From NCBI GenBank assembly GCA_028822695.1, contig JAPKDA010000016.1, positions 1-32,375 on the forward strand: a DNA stretch of 32,375 nucleotides, given 5' to 3'. The stretch is from Akkermansiaceae bacterium (GTDB taxonomy: Bacteria > Verrucomicrobiota > Verrucomicrobiia > Verrucomicrobiales > Akkermansiaceae). Below the pieces are notes generated by a model, which made no database searches, was not told where the DNA came from, and saw only the letters and a list, made by a program, of their open reading frames with translations. The position numbers and the translations under genes were made by a program. Every line of letters starts with the position of its first letter. Position 1 is the stretch's first letter. This document shows positions 10,701 to 16,656 of this stretch, piece by piece.

Positions 10701-11244
10701 TTGGCGGATTACGTCGGATTTTGTGCAGGGGTTCTTTGGTCGGGTCTTCAGCGATTCGGCGACGGTGTTTCCGGATGACATGCTGCGGCCCGAGGAGCAG
10801 TGCATGGAAGAATATGTCGACGGCATCGAGCACATCGCGGAAGCGCATCAGAAGGCGGCGAAGAGTTATTTTGAAGATGGATCGATCGATCACGCGATTC
10901 CGCCGCTGAAGGCGCTGTTGAGCATCATGGCGACGGGCGAGTGGGAAGGGAAGACGGTGCATGATCCCGAAGTGCGTGGGTTGTTTGCACGGGAAGCGAT
11001 GTTGGAGAGTGATTGGTATGCAGCGCGGTTGGTGGCGAAGGTGGAGTTTGACCGTCGTCTCTGGGCGCGCCACGTGGCGGACCTGACGGAGTTTCGGGAT
11101 AAGAGGGCGCGCTTGCAGGGGAGTGAGCGGGCTGAGGTGGAGGAGCAGCTGGCGAAGGCGGAGAGGGAGTTGGATTCTCTGCAGGGGGAGGAGGCGGTGA
11201 AGTTGTATGCGGGGACGTTGGGGTTGGATCCGGCGTTTGGGTGA
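7753..11244 (+). CDS. Large cytosolic protein resembling PPi-type phosphoenolpyruvate carboxykinase
   Basis: 1163 residues (about 130 kDa), GTG start, no signal peptide or membrane segment. Size and several blocks fit the PPi-dependent PEP carboxykinases of Propionibacterium and Entamoeba, which interconvert oxaloacetate and PEP with pyrophosphate/phosphate instead of a nucleotide. Blocks that look conserved are the phosphate-loop-like SGGGKSE (499-505), HDLNNALISMLLTGAGAFCS (from about 903), RVDHDISLVIPEVWSRM just after it, and PASRLGWRITSDFVQGFFGR. The last 60 residues form a charged helix. The assignment rests on recall of the family, so an unrelated conserved protein is possible. It would place PEP/oxaloacetate metabolism on pyrophosphate energy. 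No Shine-Dalgarno sequence is obvious before the GTG. It stands alone, with repeat-filled spacers on both sides. Confidence 0.6.
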   Translation: MKRRLQEGIGYFQTREEGDTARAQLVELVNVKLASQGFSVPLGGEDSPLLALGRSLSANFEEKLRIFGEPLCPADQTIHDFLVNYLGEHAKGVFEEGEAMVPRSALALERHGLARVLSVPADGDALSSDLVSSYRVYQGVCHNPAKDRRTTEGVFHVVEDGLPIPADKKGVPRQAFARLLKAALTPPDKYLRLPYTATRAEADQANAFASLLLRPVVCPEVPGVMAQRTMEIRFFAPGAMVSNLDFVESIFGNAGDPFLPENDARLDAGGWTGHSGAVILAPHLTTLKKKDLGLPHVSEATKLQKRDGMCWENEGELYNDGGAFKVACRDASGVCVTLIADSYYGYCKKEVKTQISFSANLFGLCEEEHAGGALAFPSFDMGEDFSVAQLGKKVNHTWDEVVKLRGDRMTVMPDGYGVDTRWTNIIYLPETTQFDLRKLRISWTKVDGSESGKKLLVGETYILPSGFKVEMGQSVKGQRWRLIGTQAEGTFCHKPCTVSGGGKSEISKSLSDAMLTGPVTVQNLEEDVKAVQEILDKGQEFYTARFKHPRQPQLPSRPILGPMRSFGSVVRMLTPSDLFTDEYNAWLMTIPRQVRGFALVLKRRHQQSWGDDWAKRFSVDVIDGLPGIELKFRNQRIITRYLRVGFNEAGAWRTFGVRKDFAPAVKLQREDDITASVVLPAERLSGLHPHLKEPGYKFSTNCEYRLFQRPDDAVIRGYDKAAEEDFSRTGMFFSNYEPLPRTEAQEMCEDAIRFGQFTDPMQGLIRKVAAAEKPDWFVCTANPRIVDGKQTKNPRYLQNRPDLENERGEYLAEVGAQMFRRLGAEAPVLNPVHAVLPGRRNNPADPEAGIRPLAVFGPVHFQELPELFMDYTASLTGKSPSTTGAGSEGALTKGPFNCLLPIHDLNNALISMLLTGAGAFCSAAGHIGRKYRVDHDISLVIPEVWSRMHLTERDPQWLMANGCLEPLEDFEHEGRTIPASRLGWRITSDFVQGFFGRVFSDSATVFPDDMLRPEEQCMEEYVDGIEHIAEAHQKAAKSYFEDGSIDHAIPPLKALLSIMATGEWEGKTVHDPEVRGLFAREAMLESDWYAARLVAKVEFDRRLWARHVADLTEFRDKRARLQGSERAEVEEQLAKAERELDSLQGEEAVKLYAGTLGLDPAFG

Positions 11245-11382
11245 TTAGTATTCAGTGATCAGTAGTCGGAGGTCGAAGTGGGGAATTTGACCGCTGATTT
11301 CGCCGATTACGCTGATTAGTGAGGGGGGGTGGGAGAACGTCGAATACTGAACACTGAATGGGGAGTTTGGCGGACTCCGAGA
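11245..11382. repeat. Spacer filled with 'word' repeats
   Basis: Contains ATTCAGTGATCAGTAG, GTCGGAGGTCGAAG, TTTGACCGCTGATTTCGCCG followed by ATTACGCTGATTAG (about 11287-11320), and GAACGTCGAATACTGAACAC with TGAATGGGGAG. Each word recurs in other spacers of the window (near 3193, 11761, 11819, 12095, 20550 and 20802). No gene is supported. Confidence 0.6.
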
Positions 11383-11733
11383 CTAGGGAGTTGGCTCGAT
11401 CTCGAAGGTGTGCTCGTAGTCGGCTTTGAAGGCTTTGCCGCCGGGGAGTTGGTCGCCGCCGTGGGAGACGAGGCGGACGGTGGTGCCGACGGTGACGTAA
11501 TGGATGGGGTGGCCGGAGTGGTCGAGGAGGGTGTCGGGGGAGAGGGGGAGGTCGGTGAGGGATTCGGGGGCTTGGCCGTTCTGCGCGATGTAGGTCTCGA
11601 TGGCTTGCTGGATCAGGTTCATCCGCTCGCTGTCGATCTGGCGAGGAGGGTTCATGTCGCGAGAGAGGATGAGGAGGAGGACGGTGGCGATGGCCAGGAT
11701 CGTGGCGAGGATGATGGGCTTGCGATTTTTCAT
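11383..11733 (-). CDS. Single-pass protein with GspG-like periplasmic domain
   Basis: 116 residues. One N-terminal membrane helix (about 6-23, IILATILAIATVLLLIL) is followed by a soluble part that follows the type II secretion major pseudopilin (GspG) plan: an amphipathic helix (SERMNLIQQAIETYIAQNG), a 'QAPESLTDLP' segment, LLDHSGHPIHYV in place of the usual 'DPWGNPYQY', and a final VRLVSHGGDQLPGG in place of 'FSLGADG'. The leader lacks the GFTLIE prepilin-peptidase motif, so it is not processed like a true pseudopilin. No secretion genes are adjacent. Function unknown. Confidence 0.6.
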   Translation of the reverse strand: MKNRKPIILATILAIATVLLLILSRDMNPPRQIDSERMNLIQQAIETYIAQNGQAPESLTDLPLSPDTLLDHSGHPIHYVTVGTTVRLVSHGGDQLPGGKAFKADYEHTFEIEPTP

Positions 11734-12178
11734 GGGGAGGGGGCGCTTTGCGCCCGGTTATCAGTTATCGGTGATTGGGGAAGAGGAACCCGGAGACGGG
11801 AGACTGGAGATGGGAATTTGACCGCTGATTTCGTTGATTGCTCTGATTTGGAGGAGAAGGGATGAAGGGAGGAGGTCGGAGACGAGAGACCAGAGACCAG
11901 AGCCGGAATCAAGAGGCAAGAGGCTTGGGTCCGCAGATTTCGCAGATTTGCGCAGATTTTTTCTGGGGAAGGGAGGGGAGTTATCCGTTATCGGTTATTA
12001 GGGGGGAGGAAGAACGTCGGACCCTCCTTCGCCAACCTACGTCGCTCCGAGGAGCGATGTGGGTCAAGAGGCAACGGGAGGGCAGGCAGCGGAACGTCGA
12101 ATTCGGAATGGGGAGTGGGGCTGGAAATGTGGGGGGATGGGGTTGTGAAGCGGGTTGGAAGCCCACGCTCCTTTTTGA
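11734..12178. repeat. 445-bp spacer made of 'word' repeats
   Basis: No gene is supported. The stretch is a string of short recurring words: TTATCAGTTATCGGTGATTG (11759), GAGACGGGAGACTGGAGATG, TTTGACCGCTGATTTCGTTG (11818), GAGACGAGAGACCAGAGACC (11878), CCGCAGATTTCGCAGATTTG with CGCAGATT (11932-11959), TTATCCGTTATCGGTTATTA (11981), GAACGTCGGACCCTCCTTCG (12013), GAACGTCGAATTCGGAATGG (12093) and AACCCACGCTCC-like sequence at the end. The words are similar to, but not copies of, each other between spacers. Confidence 0.6.
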
Positions 12179-13111
12179 CTACACGGGGATGGTTGTCTGG
12201 AGGATGACGCTGTTGGCGGTGGCGGTGAGGGGGAAGGTGCCGCGGGGGAGGAGGAGGAAGTCGCCGGGGCGGTAGGTCTCGCCGTCGAGGGATTGGAGTT
12301 CGCCGCTGACGACGCTGAGGATGGAGAAGCGTTCGGGATTGGGGTTGGTGATGGTATCACCGGGCTCGAGGGGGTGGCGGTCGACTTGAAAGAGTGGGCA
12401 GGTGGCGAGGGTGTTGCCGTCGGGTTCGTCCATGGAGGGTTCCTGGTCGTCGAAGTCGATGCACTGGAGCGATTCGCTGACGTGAAGTTGGCGCGGTTCT
12501 CCGTCGAGGCCGAGGCGGTTCCAATCGAAGACGCGGTAGGTGGTGTCGGAGTTCTGCTGGATTTCGTAGATGAGGAGTCCGGCGCCGATGGCGTGGAGTC
12601 GGCCGGAGGGGATGAAGATGGAGTCGCCGTTGTTCGGAGTGACGGCGTGGACGTGATTAGCGACGGAGCCGTCGGCGATGGAGGCTTCGAATTGGTCGCG
12701 GGTGGTGCCGTTTTTGAGGCCGATGTAGAGTTGGGAGCCGGGAGTGGCATCGGCGATGAACCACATTTCGGTTTTTGGTTCGCCACCGAGTTGTGGTGCG
12801 ACGGCGACGGGTGGGTGGACTTGGATGGAGAGGTCGTCCCGGGCGTCGAGGATTTTGATGAGGAGCGGGAAGCGCTCGCCTTCGAGGTCTGCGCCGAAGA
12901 GTTCCTCGCGGTGGTTGGTCCAGAGTTCGTGGAGGGTTTGACCGGCAAAGGGGCCGCTGTTGACGACGGACTGTTCGTCGGGGCGGTCGGTGAGTTCCCA
13001 GGATTCGCCGTAGGGTTGGTCGTCGGGGAGGGTGCGGTTGTAGATCGACGCCAGGGAGCGTCCGCCCCAGACGCGGGTCATGTAGAGAGGCTGGAAGGTG
13101 AGGGGTTGCAC
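12179..13111 (-). CDS. manA: Mannose-6-phosphate isomerase, class I (cupin)
   Basis: 310 residues from a GTG start at 13111. That start gives VQPLTFQPLYMTRVWGGRSL, which matches the usual beginning 'M.PL.F.P.Y..R.WGG'. The frame stays open another 93 codons upstream, but that part is low-complexity and overlaps the phosphatase gene, so it was rejected. Zn ligands fit Gln97 and His99 (SIQVHPP), Glu115 (KTEMW) and His173 (IPSGRLHAIG). The NSDTTYRVFDWNR block is the Arg-containing active-site segment. Length matches the short Bacillus-type enzymes. It interconverts fructose-6-P and mannose-6-P for sugar use or GDP-mannose supply. It lies 67 bp downstream of the tyrosine phosphatase and may be co-transcribed with it, a pairing seen with exopolysaccharide control, though that link is inference. 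Confidence 0.9.
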   Translation of the reverse strand: MQPLTFQPLYMTRVWGGRSLASIYNRTLPDDQPYGESWELTDRPDEQSVVNSGPFAGQTLHELWTNHREELFGADLEGERFPLLIKILDARDDLSIQVHPPVAVAPQLGGEPKTEMWFIADATPGSQLYIGLKNGTTRDQFEASIADGSVANHVHAVTPNNGDSIFIPSGRLHAIGAGLLIYEIQQNSDTTYRVFDWNRLGLDGEPRQLHVSESLQCIDFDDQEPSMDEPDGNTLATCPLFQVDRHPLEPGDTITNPNPERFSILSVVSGELQSLDGETYRPGDFLLLPRGTFPLTATANSVILQTTIPV

Positions 13112-13178
13112 GGATTTAGGATGGAGAGTGGAAAGACGAAGGTCAAAGGTCAAAGGTCGACCTGGATGGTGGCGTGGG
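13112..13178. repeat. Short spacer with GGTCAAA repeats
   Basis: Between the phosphatase and manA. Contains GAAGGTCAAAGGTCAAAGGT, a 7-bp word repeated in tandem, and AGGATGGAGAGTGGAAAG. It resembles the low-complexity words of the other spacers. Confidence 0.4.
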
Positions 13179-13664
13179 TCATGGGATCTCCTTGCGGACC
13201 TGCTCGAGGAGTCCTGCGCAGCCGTCTTCCATGAGGTCGGCGACGAGTTCGAATCCGGCGTCGCCGCCGTGGTAGGGATCGGGGACTTCGTGGAGATCGT
13301 GTTCGGTGCAGAAGTCGGTGAAGCGTTTGACTTTGGTTTCCTCTTCGGGAGTTTTTGCGAGGGCGAGGATGTCGCGAAGGTTGTCATCATCCATGGTGAG
13401 GATCAGGTCGAAGTTCTGGAAGTCGGACCGGGTGAAGTGGCGGGCCTGGCCTTGGATGGGAATGCCGCGATGCTGGAGGACGGCGCTCATGCGGTGGTCG
13501 GGGGGATTTCCGGTGTGGTAGTCGAGGGTGCCGGCGGAATCACAGGTGATGGAGTCTGCTAGTCCGGCTTCCCCGACGTAGTGGCGGAAGACGTTGTCGC
13601 CAGCGGGGGAGCGGCAAATATTGCCCATGCAGACGAAGAGGACGCGGTAGGGGATGGTGGCCAT
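13179..13664 (-). CDS. Low-molecular-weight protein-tyrosine phosphatase
   Basis: 161 residues. The phosphate loop is at the N-terminus, VCMGNICRSP (Cys12 nucleophile, Arg18), and the general-acid Asp is in VPDPYHGG (Asp129). Length and layout are typical of cytosolic LMW-PTPs such as Wzb/YfkJ. These enzymes remove phosphate from tyrosine in proteins such as BY-kinases; no BY-kinase is in the window. It sits upstream of manA on the same strand, and the two could form a two-gene transcript. The pseudokinase at 21.4 kb is a Ser/Thr-type fold and is not an obvious partner. Confidence 0.93.
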   Translation of the reverse strand: MATIPYRVLFVCMGNICRSPAGDNVFRHYVGEAGLADSITCDSAGTLDYHTGNPPDHRMSAVLQHRGIPIQGQARHFTRSDFQNFDLILTMDDDNLRDILALAKTPEEETKVKRFTDFCTEHDLHEVPDPYHGGDAGFELVADLMEDGCAGLLEQVRKEIP

Positions 13665-13811
13665 GGAAGGCGAGGAAATGGCAGGACTGGGGTGGAGGCA
13701 AGGAGGATTGGGTGCCGGGGGGTAGCTGGAGCGGGTTGTTTGGGGAAGTGAGGCAAGATTTCCGCAACTTTTGCTGGATGAGGGGGTTTGGATGGGAGAA
13801 CACTTAAGTAT

Positions 13812-15155
13812 ATGAATTCAAGCATTCTCGTTGGCGTTGGAGCCCTGCTGCTCGGAGGGGTGGGTGGCTATATGGTTGGTAATTCCGGCCCGGTGGAATC
13901 CGGGGCGGAGGTAACGGCCCGGTTGGCCTCTAAAACGGATCGCTCGGGAGGCACTGTCGCCGGTGGTCCAACGCGGGCGTCGCGTTCAAATTTTGAAGAC
14001 ATCATGAAGGAGCCGGGTCAGACGGCGCGGCTGCAAAGCTTGATGAATTATTATGCGGGACTCGATCCGACGAAGTTTGCGGAGGAGGCGGGCAAGTTGG
14101 ATGACTTGCCATTCTCGGAGCGTTTGATTGCGAGCTATCTGTTGTTCTCCCGTTGGGCGGAAGTTGATCCGATCAGCGCGATGGCGCATGCCGATACAAT
14201 GGGCCGCGGAGGCTTCATGGTGCGTCCGACGATTTTGCAGAGCTGGGCATCGACCGATCCGAAGGGTGCGGCACGGTATTTCGAAGACAACCCCCGTGAC
14301 TTTGCGATGATGGGTGGTTTTGGAGGACGAGGTGGTGGCGGAGACAGTGCCGCCGGTCAGATTGCCGCCGAGTGGGCGAAGCAGGATCCGAGTGCGGCTT
14401 TGGAGTGGGCGCAGGGTTTGGAAGGGCGCAATGCGAGTTCTGCCTTGGGGAGCATCTTCCGCCAGATGGCCGAGGATGATCCTGGGAAGGCTGCACAGAT
14501 GGCGGCAGGCCTCGATGATGAACAACGGGCCGGTGCCTATCGTTCGATTGCCCGGGAGTGGGGAGAGACGGATTGGGCAGGAGCGGAGAGTTGGATTTCG
14601 GGATTGCCGGCCGAGGAGCAAGGTGCGGCGATGGCCCAAGCGATTCGTGGTTTGGCAGGCGATGATCCGCAGTTTGCGGCAAAACAGATCAGTAAGATTT
14701 CCGATCCGGAAGCGCGGGACGATGCGATTCGTTCCGTTGCAGAGAACTGGGCGCAAGAGGATCCGGCGGCGGCAGCCGAATGGTTGGTGAAGCAAGACAG
14801 CGAGGAATTGGGTCGGCCGATGCGCGAGGTGGTCTCGGCCTGGACGAACCAGGACAGCGCGGCGGCGTTGGCGTTTGTGACCTCTCAGCCGGAAGGCGAT
14901 CTGAGGGACTCGGCGGTGGCGACCTATGTGTTTGCAAACCGCGAGGGAGAAGTGAGCGAGTCTTTGGCGCTTGCAGAAAGCATCGGCGACGAGGAGTCGC
15001 GCAGTCGTGCGATTGCAGTGACGGCCTTGCGCTGGATGGAGGACGACAAGGAAGCGGCCCTGCAATATATCAAGGCAACGGACAGCCTTGGAGACAAGGC
15101 GAAGCAGCGGATTTGGCAGCGTGCCAACGGCGCAGGCGATAAGCGCAGGCGATAG
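13812..15155 (+). CDS. Exported or membrane-anchored alpha-helical repeat protein
   Basis: 447 residues from the ATG at 13812 (an in-frame ATG 24 bases upstream would put a polar tail before the hydrophobic stretch). Residues 4-24 (ILVGVGALLLGGVGGYMVG) are a signal anchor. The rest is about nine helical repeats of roughly 30-35 residues with the theme 'WA..DP.AA..W...L........A' (for example ADTMGRGG, WAKQDPSAALEWAQGL, WAQEDPAAAAEWLVK, WTNQDSAAALAF). A Gly-rich insert (MMGGFGGRGGGGD) breaks the series near residue 175. Such repeats are common in Verrucomicrobia and are read as protein-binding scaffolds; no function is known. The C-terminus is basic (GDKRRR). Confidence 0.75.
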   Translation: MNSSILVGVGALLLGGVGGYMVGNSGPVESGAEVTARLASKTDRSGGTVAGGPTRASRSNFEDIMKEPGQTARLQSLMNYYAGLDPTKFAEEAGKLDDLPFSERLIASYLLFSRWAEVDPISAMAHADTMGRGGFMVRPTILQSWASTDPKGAARYFEDNPRDFAMMGGFGGRGGGGDSAAGQIAAEWAKQDPSAALEWAQGLEGRNASSALGSIFRQMAEDDPGKAAQMAAGLDDEQRAGAYRSIAREWGETDWAGAESWISGLPAEEQGAAMAQAIRGLAGDDPQFAAKQISKISDPEARDDAIRSVAENWAQEDPAAAAEWLVKQDSEELGRPMREVVSAWTNQDSAAALAFVTSQPEGDLRDSAVATYVFANREGEVSESLALAESIGDEESRSRAIAVTALRWMEDDKEAALQYIKATDSLGDKAKQRIWQRANGAGDKRRR

Positions 15156-15245
15156 GCGCGGAGGCGGCGGCCCGGGGCGTGGGCGATAGAGCGAAATATT
15201 CTCTAGTTTGACACAACGAATATTCGGTTCCATCATGGAGGTTGA

Positions 15246-15674
15246 ATGGCCCCTCCACGCAAAACCTATGCAATCGCGAGGCTCGATCTATCGAGTGGGG
15301 GGACGCATGGGTGGCAGGTGCGGTTGCAGCGGCGCGGGGTGAAGCATGCGAAGTATTTTTCCGACCGGTTGTGTGGGGGGGCGCGTGAGGCCTTTGATGA
15401 GGCGTTGCGCTGGAGGGACCGGGTCTTGAGGAAATTTGAAGAGGAGGAGGCGATCCGTGTTTGTCGGCGCTCGCCACGGAACCGATCCGGAGTGGTGGGA
15501 GTATCGAAAGTGCGGGTGGTGGCGGCGAACGGAGCGGAGTATGAGTTTTGGCAGGCAACTTGGTCGCCGGGAGTGGGGAAGCGGCGCTGCGTGAAGTTTT
15601 CGGTGATGCGCTACGGTGATTCCGAAGCATTCCGTCTGGCGGTGGAGGCCCGGATGCAGGCGGCGGGGCGTTGA
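15246..15674 (+). CDS. Tandem AP2/ERF-domain protein
   Basis: 142 residues, with GGAGG 4 bases before the ATG. Residues of about 20-62 (HGWQVRLQRRGVKHAKYFSD...GGAREAFDEALRWRD) and about 78-140 (SGVVGVSKVRV..., YEFWQATWSPG, KFSVMRYGDSEAFRLAVEAR) each fit the three-strand plus helix plan of the AP2 DNA-binding fold. The domain is best known from plant ERF regulators and from phage and homing endonuclease proteins. Stand-alone tandem AP2 proteins with 'FSD..GG..EAL..A..WRD' occur in Planctomycetes and Verrucomicrobia with no known role. Basic pI fits DNA binding. Target unknown. Confidence 0.75.
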   Translation: MAPPRKTYAIARLDLSSGGTHGWQVRLQRRGVKHAKYFSDRLCGGAREAFDEALRWRDRVLRKFEEEEAIRVCRRSPRNRSGVVGVSKVRVVAANGAEYEFWQATWSPGVGKRRCVKFSVMRYGDSEAFRLAVEARMQAAGR

Positions 15675-15728
15675 TCGGTCTCTGGCCGGGATTGGCGCTT
15701 GTGGGGGAGGTCTGTTAGATGCAGACCT

Positions 15729-16220
15729 ATGCCAATGATCAGTGCAAGCCAGTTGAGCGAGGAGCAGATCGGGCAGGTTCGTGAATGGGCGGAAGGTGGG
15801 GACCAGCTTCCAGAGATCCAGAAAAAGCTCGTGGAGGTGCTTGGATTGAGCGCGACCTACATGGACACGCGGTTCCTGGTTTTGGATTTGGGGATTGAGC
15901 TGAAGTCGGAGGAGCCGGAGCCGGAACCCGAACCGGAGGAGGAAAAGGTCGCCGAGGAGAATGTTGCGGAAGGCGCAGAGGCGCCGACTCCGGCCGAGGG
16001 TGCGGGTGGTGAAATTTCGGTGACATTGGACAGCATGACCCGGCCCGGGGCGGCGGTGAGTGGACAGATCACGTTCAGCGACGGGGAGAAGGGGATGTGG
16101 ATGATTGATCAGGAGGGTCGGCCCGGTCTTGATACGCAGACGCAGGGGTATCGGCCGAGCGAGGCGGACTTGGTTGCCTTCGAGCAGGAGTTGCGTCGGT
16201 TACTTCAAGGTGAGGAGTGA
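15729..16220 (+). CDS. Conserved hypothetical protein with acidic linker
   Basis: 163 residues from ATG 15729 (ATG 15735 is equally possible). The N-terminal 50 residues are a helical module (ISASQLSEEQIGQVREWAEG..LPEIQKKL..LGLSATYMDTRFLVLDLGIEL). A strongly acidic, Pro-rich linker follows (EEPEPEPEPEEEKVAEE). The C-terminal part (about 95-163) is a beta-rich module with 'SVTLDSMTRPGAAVSGQITFSDG' and 'WMIDQEGRPGLDTQ..GYRPSEADLVAFEQEL'. No catalytic motif is seen. It ends 18 bp before the ArsC/Spx-like gene and is probably co-transcribed with it. Confidence 0.7.
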   Translation: MPMISASQLSEEQIGQVREWAEGGDQLPEIQKKLVEVLGLSATYMDTRFLVLDLGIELKSEEPEPEPEPEEEKVAEENVAEGAEAPTPAEGAGGEISVTLDSMTRPGAAVSGQITFSDGEKGMWMIDQEGRPGLDTQTQGYRPSEADLVAFEQELRRLLQGEE

Positions 16221-16238
16221 TGGCGCGAGTAATTTGTG

Positions 16239-16589
16239 ATGAAACTGTACGTTTACGCGAAGTGTTCGACCTGCCGGAAGGCGATGGCGTGGCTGGAAAA
16301 GAAGGGGATCGAGTTTGAAGAAATTGCGATCAAGGAGACACAGCCGACAGTGAAGGAGCTGAAGGAAGTGCAAGCGATCTATGGAGGTGAGCGGCGTCGA
16401 TTGTTCAACACCTCGGGGATGGACTACCGGGAGATGGAGTTGAAAGACAAGCTGCCGACGATGAGTGAGAAGGAGGCTTATGCGTTGTTGCGGAGCAACG
16501 GGATGCTGGTGAAGCGGCCGTTTCTGGTGGGTGCCGGGGTGGGGCTGGTGGGATTTCGGGAGATGGAGTGGGAAGAGAAGTTGGGTTGA
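16239..16589 (+). CDS. ArsC/Spx/MgsR-family thioredoxin-fold protein
   Basis: 116 residues from ATG 16239 (a GTG directly before it is in frame). The N-terminal Cys motif is KCSTCRKA (Cys9, Cys12), followed by 'WLEKKGIEFEEIAIKETQPTVKEL', the LFNTSGMDYREM block and the C-terminal 'LLRSNGMLVKRPFLVG' where ArsC-family members keep an Arg/Lys-Pro pair. The C-x-x-C spacing matches Spx, MgsR and YffB more than the single Cys of ArsC reductases. It could be a redox-sensing regulator or a glutathione/thiol reductase. The poly-T after the stop suggests that the transcript ends just downstream. Confidence 0.85.
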   Translation: MKLYVYAKCSTCRKAMAWLEKKGIEFEEIAIKETQPTVKELKEVQAIYGGERRRLFNTSGMDYREMELKDKLPTMSEKEAYALLRSNGMLVKRPFLVGAGVGLVGFREMEWEEKLG

Positions 16590-16603
16590 CCTACCCGGGG
16601 GAG

Positions 16604-16656
16604 TTTGCGGCTAACGCCGGTTTTTTTTTAATCACGACCGAGACGGTCATGCCACA
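16604..16656 (+). repeat. Dispersed palindromic element, copy g, which doubles as a terminator
   Basis: TTTGCGGCTAACGCCGG, nine T residues, AATCAC, then GACCGAGACGGTCATGCCAC A. The first hairpin (CGGC-TAAC-GCCG) followed by T9 would make an intrinsic terminator for the ArsC/Spx-like gene 20 bases upstream. The order of parts equals copies b and f, so the terminator is built from the mobile or repeated element. Confidence 0.75.

Noticed and set aside
12179-12240. Short sequence near 12160 (GAAGCCCACGCTCC then TTTTTGAC) as an independent terminator
   Set aside because: No stem of useful length precedes the T-run; it is part of the repeated word family.
13112-13390. N-terminal 93-residue extension of manA
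   Set aside because: Rich in S/T/P/N/K with no domain, overlaps the tyrosine phosphatase gene, and the GTG at 13111 gives the normal family N-terminus.
15208-15236. TTGACA as a -35 box for the AP2 gene
   Set aside because: At 17-base spacing only CATCAT follows, overlapping the RBS; no credible -10 box.
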